5,584 bases of DNA from Betaproteobacteria bacterium (GTDB lineage Bacteria > Pseudomonadota > Gammaproteobacteria > Burkholderiales > Burkholderiaceae_C): contig RFTR01000133.1 of the NCBI GenBank assembly GCA_009923345.1, positions 1-5,584 of the forward strand. The letters are read 5' to 3'. The notes under the pieces were generated by a model. The model was not told the origin of the DNA and did no database searches. It saw nothing but the letters and a program-made list of their open reading frames with translations. The stretch's first letter is position 1. Each line of letters starts with the position of its first letter. Position numbers and translations under genes: made by a program. Below, piece after piece: positions 1-4,769 of this stretch.

Positions 1-964
1 CATAGGCGCAAACGCCACTTTGGCCGTGTCCATGGCTGCCGCGCATGCGATGGCCCAGGCCTCTGGCCTTGCGCTCTACCGTTACCTAGGCCAAGGCAAA
101 GTTGGTCGCCTACCCATGCCGCAAATACAAATTTTTGGTGGCGGTGCGCATGCGGGTCGTCGTGTCGACGTACAAGACTTTATGGTGGTGTGCCCAGGTG
201 CCAGCAGTTTTGCACAAGCACTTGAGTGGACGGCTGAGGTCTACCGACATGCGGGTTTGTTGATGGCGCAACGTGGTTCCCTATTTGGTGTTGCGGACGA
301 AGGCGGTTGGTGGCCTGACTTTTCTAGCAATGAGCAAGCACTGGAAATGCTGGTGCTCTCCATTGAACGCGCTGGCTTTATTCCAGGAGAACAAGTTGCT
401 ATTGCGCTTGATATTGCTGCTTCAGAATTTGGCAAGCTTGGTCAATACCGATTGGGTCTCGAATCGCGTGCCTTGGACTCAGACGGACTAATCGAGATGC
501 TGCTGGGTTGGATTGAGAAATATCCCATCGTGTCAATCGAAGACCCACTGGCTGAAGATGATCCAGAGGGTTTTGCGCGTTTTACACAAGCTGTTGGTGA
601 TCGGCTGCAAATTGTGGGCGACGATTTTTTAGTCTCAAGTTCGAAACTCATACGCGAGGCTGCAAATATTGGAGCAGCGAATACCGTGCTGTTAAAGCCT
701 AATCAACGCGGCACTTTGAGCGAAACCCTCGAAGCTTGGAAAGTCGCGCAAGAGCTTGGCTACGCAGCGATTGTTTCGGCCCGATCAGGCGAAACCGAAG
801 ACACCACTATTGTTGACTTAGCGATTGGCTGGAACGTCGGCCAACTCAAAGTGGGTTCTTTTGCACGAAGCGAGCGCATGGCAAAGTGGAACCATGCACT
901 GCGTATTGAGGAAGAGCTATCTGGAAATGCGCACTTTGCAGGCGCCTGTGTATTTAGAAAATAA
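1..964 (+). CDS. Enolase paralogue (phosphopyruvate hydratase-like), 5' partial
   Basis: This is an enolase-superfamily protein of the true enolase subgroup, which removes water from 2-phosphoglycerate-like acids using Mg2+ in the cytoplasm. The reading frame is open from base 2 and begins with the conserved Gly-Ala-Asn-Ala segment, so about 100 N-terminal residues lie outside the window. Counting from the first in-frame TTG at base 20, kept features are His44 (yeast His159), Glu94 in ADEGG (Glu211), metal ligands Asp131, Glu174 and Asp201 (Asp246, Glu295, Asp320), the general base Lys226 (Lys345), Arg255-Ser256 (Arg374-Ser375) and Lys277 (Lys396). Two active-site positions differ: yeast Glu168 is Asp53 and yeast His373 is Ala254. 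The C-terminal SGETED and RIEEEL blocks are normal and the stop is TAA at 962-964. The substitutions and the catabolic neighbours suggest a specialised paralogue rather than the housekeeping glycolytic enzyme, but the substrate is unknown. Family membership is very secure; the changed function is inference. Confidence 0.93.
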   Translation, partial: IGANATLAVSMAAAHAMAQASGLALYRYLGQGKVGRLPMPQIQIFGGGAHAGRRVDVQDFMVVCPGASSFAQALEWTAEVYRHAGLLMAQRGSLFGVADEGGWWPDFSSNEQALEMLVLSIERAGFIPGEQVAIALDIAASEFGKLGQYRLGLESRALDSDGLIEMLLGWIEKYPIVSIEDPLAEDDPEGFARFTQAVGDRLQIVGDDFLVSSSKLIREAANIGAANTVLLKPNQRGTLSETLEAWKVAQELGYAAIVSARSGETEDTTIVDLAIGWNVGQLKVGSFARSERMAKWNHALRIEEELSGNAHFAGACVFRK

Positions 965-985
965 AAAGCGCGCCTTATTGCTTTT
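964..985. terminator. Possible weak bidirectional terminator between convergent genes
   Basis: An inverted repeat AAAAGC (964-969) / GCTTTT (980-985) with a 10-base loop spans the 10-base gap between the converging enolase-like and Bug genes. The A and T arms would give a short T run on either strand. The stem is only six pairs, four of them A-T, and it overlaps the last codons of the minus-strand gene, so it is a weak candidate. Confidence 0.25.
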
Positions 986-1964
986 CAATCTTGGCTTTGG
1001 CAATGACTTCTTGCCAGCGTTTGATGTCGGAGGCCAACGCCTCTGCAGCTTGCTCAGGGGAACTACTTTGGGCATTGAGGTTGAGATCACTCAAACGCTT
1101 TTTGACATCCGGCATTTCCATGATGGTTTGAATTTCTCGGTTCAAACGCATGACCACATCACGCGGTGTGCGGGCTGGAACCGCCAAACCGTTCCAAGAA
1201 GACGCTTGAAACTTAGCCAAACTGCCGCCAGACTCTTGCACGGTGGGCACACCAGGCAAGCTGTCGGTCCGTTTGTCTCCTAACAGTGCGAGTGGTCGAA
1301 CAGCGTTGGATTTAATTTGCGGCATCAAGGGCCCCAAGATTTCGACCATCGCATCCAAATTGCCACCGCGCAAAGCATTGATAACTGGTGGCGTGCCATT
1401 AAAGGGCACGATTTGCGCTTGCAGGCCAGAGGCACTTAGAAAGTATTCGGCTGATAGATTTTGCGTAGTGCCGATTTGTGGCGTACCAATATTGAGTTTG
1501 CCAGGATTGGCCTTGGCATAGGCCATCAACTCTGCAAAGGTTTTGAAACGCCCACCTTCGGCAACCGCGATCACCAAATCAAACGTTGCCAGCTTAGAAA
1601 CAGGAATGAAGTCTTTCACGGTATCAAAAGGCAGCGTTTTAAAAAGCGATGCGCTCACCGCAGTTCCGCTAGAAATCAGCAATAAGGTGTGACCATCTGG
1701 GTCCGAACGGGCTACTTGCTCACCCGCCACAATGCCGCCGGCACTGGGTTTGTTTTCAGTCACTACCGATTGGCCTAGTGATTCAGATAACTTCTGCGCC
1801 ACCGTGCGTGCTGTGATGTCAGCGGCACCACCAGCTGCGTTGGGCACCACTATTTTGAGAGCCTTGCTGGGAAAGGTCGATGTTTGTGCCATCGATGTGC
1901 CAGCCAAACATAGCGTCAGACCTAATGCCCAGGCACGAGAGAGTTGGTTAAGATGTTTTTTCAT
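975..1964 (-). CDS. Bug/TctC-family periplasmic solute-binding protein (first copy)
   Basis: This 329-residue protein belongs to the Bug family (TctC-like), periplasmic receptors that usually bind carboxylated compounds and may feed a TctAB-type transporter. A Sec signal peptide is clear: Lys2-Lys3, a hydrophobic stretch at about residues 12-23, and a Ser-Met-Ala/Gln cleavage site after residue 26. The mature part starts with the family's IVVP strand and the GGAAD loop (Asp49 is the usual ligand-contacting Asp), then TENKPSAGG at 69-77 and DPDGHTLL at 88-95; a VPTVQESGG block lies near the C-terminal third. The length is normal for the family. The start at 1964 is supported by the signal peptide and by an in-frame TAG 21 bases upstream, but no Shine-Dalgarno is visible before it. 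No membrane components are present in the window, so it is either an orphan receptor or served by a transporter elsewhere. The ligand cannot be told from sequence. Confidence 0.93.
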   Translation of the reverse strand: MKKHLNQLSRAWALGLTLCLAGTSMAQTSTFPSKALKIVVPNAAGGAADITARTVAQKLSESLGQSVVTENKPSAGGIVAGEQVARSDPDGHTLLLISSGTAVSASLFKTLPFDTVKDFIPVSKLATFDLVIAVAEGGRFKTFAELMAYAKANPGKLNIGTPQIGTTQNLSAEYFLSASGLQAQIVPFNGTPPVINALRGGNLDAMVEILGPLMPQIKSNAVRPLALLGDKRTDSLPGVPTVQESGGSLAKFQASSWNGLAVPARTPRDVVMRLNREIQTIMEMPDVKKRLSDLNLNAQSSSPEQAAEALASDIKRWQEVIAKAKIEKQ

Positions 1965-1968
1965 ATTT

Positions 1969-1972
1969 GGAG
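1969..1972 (+). promoter_or_regulatory. Ribosome binding site of the second Bug gene
   Basis: GGAG lies six bases before the ATG at 1979. It decides between the in-frame TTG at 1967, which would overlap the site itself, and ATG 1979. It also sits within five bases of the start codon of the opposite-strand gene, inside the 14-base gap. Confidence 0.7.
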
Positions 1973-1978
1973 TTAAGA

Positions 1979-2992
1979 ATGGCTAAAGTGATGAATCGTT
2001 TTAATGTAAAAACTAATTTTTGTCTGCACAAGAATATAACTCTTTTGACTTGTGCTTTAGCTCTATCAACTCCCAGCATATTTGCACAAACCACATGGCC
2101 TACGCGCGCCGTCACTATTGTGGTGCCCTTCACGCCTGGTGGCGGCACGGATGTAGGAACACGGGTTGTTGCGCAACGTTTGTCACAACTCTGGGGGCAA
2201 CCTGTATTGGTTGAAAACCGTGCGGGTGCTGGTGGCAATGTCGGCCTAGAAGCTGTCTCACGCGCAAAACCTGACGGATACACCTTGCTCACTGGCAATG
2301 TGGGCACACAGTCAATTAACCCCACGCTGTATAAAAAACTCAACTACAACCCTGACACCTCCTTCACACCGATCAGCTTGATTGCAGAATTACCTTTTGC
2401 GATGGTGGTAACGCCCACATTACCCGTTAAAACGCCACAAGATCTTGTCGCCTTGTCTAAAGCGCAACCAAACTTGCTTTCTTACGCGAGCTCTGGTGCC
2501 GGCGGTTCCCCCCATTTGTCTATGGAAACTTTCAAAATTGCCACTGGCGCCAAGCTACAACACGTACCCTACAAAGGCGGTAGCGCTGCTATCACCGACT
2601 TGATGTCAGGCAATGTGCAAGTGTTGATGGTGTCTATTTTGGAGACATCGGCCTACGTCAAAGCTGGCAAATTAAAAGGCTTGGCAGTTACCAGCAAGTC
2701 GCGTTCACCTGCCATGCCAGATGTTCCGACCATGGTGGAAGCTGGCATCACGGGTGCAGAGTCTGGTTCTTGGATTGGCTTTCTCGCACCCACTGGCACG
2801 CCCAAAGAGATCATCGACAAAATTGCTGCAAGCGTAAAAGAGGTTGTCGCTATGCCTGAAGTCAGTCAGCAATTGATTGCGCAAGGTGCTGTTCCTGTGA
2901 GTTCAACACCCACACAATTTGCAGACTTGATCGCCACCGACCGCAAACGCTATGCACGCATCATCACTGAGAACCAGTTGACTGCTGATTAA
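1979..2992 (+). CDS. Bug/TctC-family periplasmic solute-binding protein (second copy)
   Basis: This 337-residue Bug-family receptor is secreted to the periplasm and probably binds an organic acid. ATG 1979 is chosen because GGAG stands six bases upstream; ATG 1991 is a possible alternative. The signal peptide has basic residues (Lys3, Arg7, Lys11, Lys18), a hydrophobic core at about 20-30 and a likely cleavage after Ala36, just before Gln-Thr-Thr-Trp-Pro, a typical mature Bug start. Family landmarks are VPFTPGGGTD (49-58, with the ligand Asp58), VENRAGAGGNVG (78-89), KPDGYTLL (97-104), HVPYKGG and a VPTMVEAG block. It resembles the adjacent minus-strand Bug protein in layout but differs widely in sequence, so the pair is not a recent duplication and probably recognises different ligands. 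It is head to head with that gene, and after it comes a decayed hemN fragment on the other strand. No TctA/TctB membrane genes are in view. Confidence 0.93.
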   Translation: MAKVMNRFNVKTNFCLHKNITLLTCALALSTPSIFAQTTWPTRAVTIVVPFTPGGGTDVGTRVVAQRLSQLWGQPVLVENRAGAGGNVGLEAVSRAKPDGYTLLTGNVGTQSINPTLYKKLNYNPDTSFTPISLIAELPFAMVVTPTLPVKTPQDLVALSKAQPNLLSYASSGAGGSPHLSMETFKIATGAKLQHVPYKGGSAAITDLMSGNVQVLMVSILETSAYVKAGKLKGLAVTSKSRSPAMPDVPTMVEAGITGAESGSWIGFLAPTGTPKEIIDKIAASVKEVVAMPEVSQQLIAQGAVPVSSTPTQFADLIATDRKRYARIITENQLTAD

Positions 2993-2999
2993 ATAGTAA

Positions 3000-3215
3000 C
3001 TAAGCATGATTCGCTGTAAACAAAGTGTCGCTATAAGACCGTAAATAAGTAGGCGTACCGCCACGGAGATGGAGTTGCGACACGACATTTCCCGTGCCCA
3101 AATGTGGCAAGAGCAATTCCACTTCTGTTTGCAAACTTTTTAAATACTGCTCAGTAAGCTCATATTTACCCGTAATGATTTTGTTGCAAGCACAGTAGTA
3201 AAAGATTGATTAACA
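3000..3215 (-). pseudogene. hemN: Decayed hemN fragment (oxygen-independent coproporphyrinogen III oxidase)
   Basis: Read on the minus strand in one frame from 3215 to the TAG at 3002-3000, this stretch gives an unmistakable piece of HemN, the radical-SAM enzyme that decarboxylates coproporphyrinogen III in anaerobic haem synthesis. Visible blocks are YYCACNKIIT (3200-3171), then YLKSLQTEVELLLPHLG as the helix after the cluster loop, and VSQLHL.GGTPTYL, which matches the family's VSQLH(W/L)GGGTPT(F/Y)L. The fragment covers only the region from the first cluster cysteine to about 60 residues beyond it, out of a roughly 450-residue family. It is broken in several ways: the codon after the first cysteine is TAA (3212-3210) where the family often has Gln or Glu; the second cluster cysteine of the CX3CX2CXC motif is Phe (TTT, 3203-3201); and the first Gly of GGGTP is Arg (3065-3063). 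No start codon, N-terminus or remaining catalytic domain is present nearby. The homology stops close to the second Bug gene's end, suggesting a rearrangement breakpoint. This fills most of the 285-base stretch between the Bug and hydratase genes. Confidence 0.88.
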
Positions 3216-3238
3216 ACAATGCAGTTATGCTTTAAAAC
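3210..3238 (+). promoter_or_regulatory. Candidate sigma-70 promoter for the hydratase gene
   Basis: TTAACA (3210-3215, five of six matches to the -35 consensus) is followed after 17 bases by TAAAAC (3233-3238, four of six to the -10 consensus). It lies 40 bases before the hydratase ATG, in an AT-rich stretch at the edge of the hemN remnant. The -10 match is mediocre and AT-rich DNA gives such matches by chance. Confidence 0.3.
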
Positions 3239-3266
3239 CTATTCATACTTCATTCACTTTATCTTT

Positions 3267-3270
3267 GAGG
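3267..3270 (+). promoter_or_regulatory. Ribosome binding site of the hydratase gene
   Basis: GAGG stands seven bases before ATG 3278, good Shine-Dalgarno spacing, and supports that ATG as the hydratase start. Confidence 0.65.
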
Positions 3271-3277
3271 CTTCGGT

Positions 3278-4081
3278 ATGCAACATTTCAATGCCCTGAA
3301 CATAGCCAATTGGCTAGTCCATCAACATGCGAACCAAACACCTGTTAGCGAACTACCCAAAGATATGGCCTTGTCAAATGCGAGGCAAGCGGTCGCAGTA
3401 CAAAACGAGTTCGTCAGACTCAAAGCACAGCAATGCGGCGGTGTCGTCGGTTGGAAAATTGCGTTAGCCACGCCTGCCATGCAAAAAATGGTGGGGCTAG
3501 ATGCACCGATAGCAGGACGCCTACATCGCAAACAAGTGCTGCACGCTCCCGCAGACGTATCCGCGAAAGGGTACGGCCGTTTACTGGTTGAATTTGAAAT
3601 TGCTATACAAATAGGGAGCAACCTTTTGCCTTCTGGCACCAGGCACACAGGACAATCTGTTGCGGGTGCAGTAAAAGCGGTCACCTGTGCATTTGAAGTG
3701 GCCGATGACCGCCAGGCCGACTACAGCAAATTGGCTGGCCAAGGTTTACAACTATTGGCTGACAACACATGGAATGAGGGGGCTGTGCTGGGAGAGTGGG
3801 TGCCCTTCTCTCAGGTTTGGCCTCATGCGTCATCTACGCCGCGTGCGGATGACGCCATGGGTGAATTAAAGGGCGAAGCATTTATCAATGGCGTATCGGT
3901 AGGACTTGGCTATGCGCATGATCTGATGGGGCACCCTCTTCATGCGATTGCTTGGCTAGCCAACGAAGCAAATGACCGCGGCACCCTGGGCTCATTGGTC
4001 ACTTCCAAGTTTCCAAATATTGGAGATCACTTGCGTTTTGAACTCGAGGGCTTCAAACCGATTCACTTACATGTGAAATAG
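3278..4081 (+). CDS. 2-oxopent-4-enoate hydratase family protein (MhpD-like, FAH fold)
   Basis: This 267-residue cytoplasmic enzyme belongs to the MhpD/COG3971 group of the fumarylacetoacetate hydrolase superfamily. Members add water to 2-hydroxypenta-2,4-dienoate to give 4-hydroxy-2-oxovalerate in meta-cleavage pathways; relatives act as oxo-acid decarboxylases. Family features are GWKIALAT with Lys60 (58-65), the metal-binding EFE (Glu105 and Glu107) with Glu140 in AFEVADDR, which together correspond to the MhpD metal triad, the ADN motif (161-163), VLGEW, and HPLHAIAWLAN (219-229). All key residues seem present, so activity is plausible. The C-terminal part is odd: between DRG (233-235) and TLGSLVT (236-242) the linking segment that family members usually have (of the type LKAGDFV) seems to be missing. 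No aldolase (mhpE) or dehydrogenase (mhpF) follows, so the usual meta-cleavage operon is absent and the substrate may be a different oxo acid. The gene is converging on the cupin gene, 38 bases beyond its stop. Confidence 0.88.
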   Translation: MQHFNALNIANWLVHQHANQTPVSELPKDMALSNARQAVAVQNEFVRLKAQQCGGVVGWKIALATPAMQKMVGLDAPIAGRLHRKQVLHAPADVSAKGYGRLLVEFEIAIQIGSNLLPSGTRHTGQSVAGAVKAVTCAFEVADDRQADYSKLAGQGLQLLADNTWNEGAVLGEWVPFSQVWPHASSTPRADDAMGELKGEAFINGVSVGLGYAHDLMGHPLHAIAWLANEANDRGTLGSLVTSKFPNIGDHLRFELEGFKPIHLHVK

Positions 4082-4093
4082 AAAATAGCCTTT

Positions 4094-4110
4094 GGCAATA
4101 TGTTCTTGCC
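4094..4110. terminator. Possible weak hairpin between convergent hydratase and cupin genes
   Basis: GGCAA (4094-4098) and TTGCC (4106-4110) can pair around a seven-base loop in the 38-base convergent gap. Neither strand has a T tract directly after the stem; on the minus strand TATTTTC appears a few bases later. It may be a shared weak terminator or chance. Confidence 0.2.
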
Positions 4111-4119
4111 TAGCAAATG

Positions 4120-4710
4120 TTATTGATCAAAGTGCTTGGAAATTTCAGGATCGAACTTTCCATCGATCAACACAAACAGCATGCGGCACACCTTGCCTGA
4201 ACGATTGGCCCATGCATGGTTGGTACCGCGCTCTACGAGGAAGTCACCAGTTTTCAGCAAGACTTCTTCGTTGTCGAGCACGATGGTGATCTCGCCTTCT
4301 AATACCAAGGCATAGTCAACCGACTCGGTGCGGTGCATAAAGGGGTGTTTTGCACCGCCCTTTTTGTTGGTCGATGCGGTGTCGGTTCCCAAAGCACCCC
4401 AAGCTATTTTGGTGTCTTGAGTATCTATTTTTTCTAGCCACTCGCCCTCTGGTCCGAATTCAATGATGCGCACCACGGTTCCGTTTTTAGGGGGCTCGAG
4501 TTTCAAAGGGCGAGAAGTCGGATCTGGTTCGTTGCCAACGAATGCAGGGGTTTGGTCGGTCATCCATAACTGCGTCAGGTGGTACCCCACTCTTTTAGGG
4601 TTGGTATGAACCGACGGTGCCAGTTGGTCTTCTGTGAAGATCGATCGACCTTGTGCATCATGTCCTGTGACGACACGACGAATATATTTTCTAGCTTGTT
4701 GCTCGCTCAT
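4120..4710 (-). CDS. Single-domain cupin protein
   Basis: This 196-residue protein has one cupin beta-barrel in its C-terminal half. Motif 1 runs from about 119 to 138, with His122, His126 and Glu129 as likely metal ligands before VLEGE; motif 2 is GDFLVERGTNHAWAN (155-169), with His165 as the fourth ligand. The N-terminal 100 residues begin with RRVVTGHDAQGRSIF, a segment I associate with stand-alone cupins near organic-acid catabolic genes; its role is unknown to me. Possible jobs are a metal-dependent isomerase, a small dioxygenase or a ligand-binding accessory protein; the sequence does not decide. The start at 4710 is preferred over an upstream in-frame ATG (4779) because GGAG (4720-4717) lies six bases before it and the extra 23 residues look non-conserved and would overlap the neighbouring gene's start. 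It is divergent from the lactonase gene and convergent with the hydratase. Confidence 0.88.
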   Translation of the reverse strand: MSEQQARKYIRRVVTGHDAQGRSIFTEDQLAPSVHTNPKRVGYHLTQLWMTDQTPAFVGNEPDPTSRPLKLEPPKNGTVVRIIEFGPEGEWLEKIDTQDTKIAWGALGTDTASTNKKGGAKHPFMHRTESVDYALVLEGEITIVLDNEEVLLKTGDFLVERGTNHAWANRSGKVCRMLFVLIDGKFDPEISKHFDQ

Positions 4711-4716
4711 TTTTTG

Positions 4717-4720
4717 CTCC
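4717..4720 (-). promoter_or_regulatory. Ribosome binding site fixing the cupin start
   Basis: On the minus strand GGAG is six bases upstream of the ATG at 4710-4708. It rules in favour of the 196-residue form rather than the longer frame starting at 4779. Confidence 0.65.
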
Positions 4721-4769
4721 GAATATTTAAGACTCCACAGATGATTTTGACACGCATTAACATCGCCAC

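Noticed and set aside
825..1283. A 152-codon plus-strand frame across the enolase end and the Bug 3' part
   Set aside because: It overlaps two securely identified genes, starts inside the enolase frame, and its protein shows no recognisable domain. It is an antisense shadow.
1948..2343. A 131-codon minus-strand frame antisense to the second Bug gene
   Set aside because: It covers the signal peptide and ligand loop codons of a clear Bug gene and has no family features.
975..2992. The two Bug genes as a recent inverted duplication
   Set aside because: The proteins share only family landmarks and differ greatly elsewhere, including their signal peptides, so they are old paralogues and not a DNA-level inverted repeat.
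2903..3088. A 61-codon minus-strand frame in the gap after the second Bug gene
   Set aside because: It is in a different frame from the hemN remnant and runs into the Bug coding region; the HemN-like reading explains this stretch far better.
3322..3684. A 120-codon minus-strand frame inside the hydratase gene
   Set aside because: It is fully antisense to a well-supported hydratase; its Cys/Ala/Thr-rich product has no domain.
4717..4752. A sigma-70 promoter for the cupin using TAAATA as -10 on the minus strand
   Set aside because: The start of transcription would fall within or next to its own GGAG site and the -35 match at proper spacing is poor.
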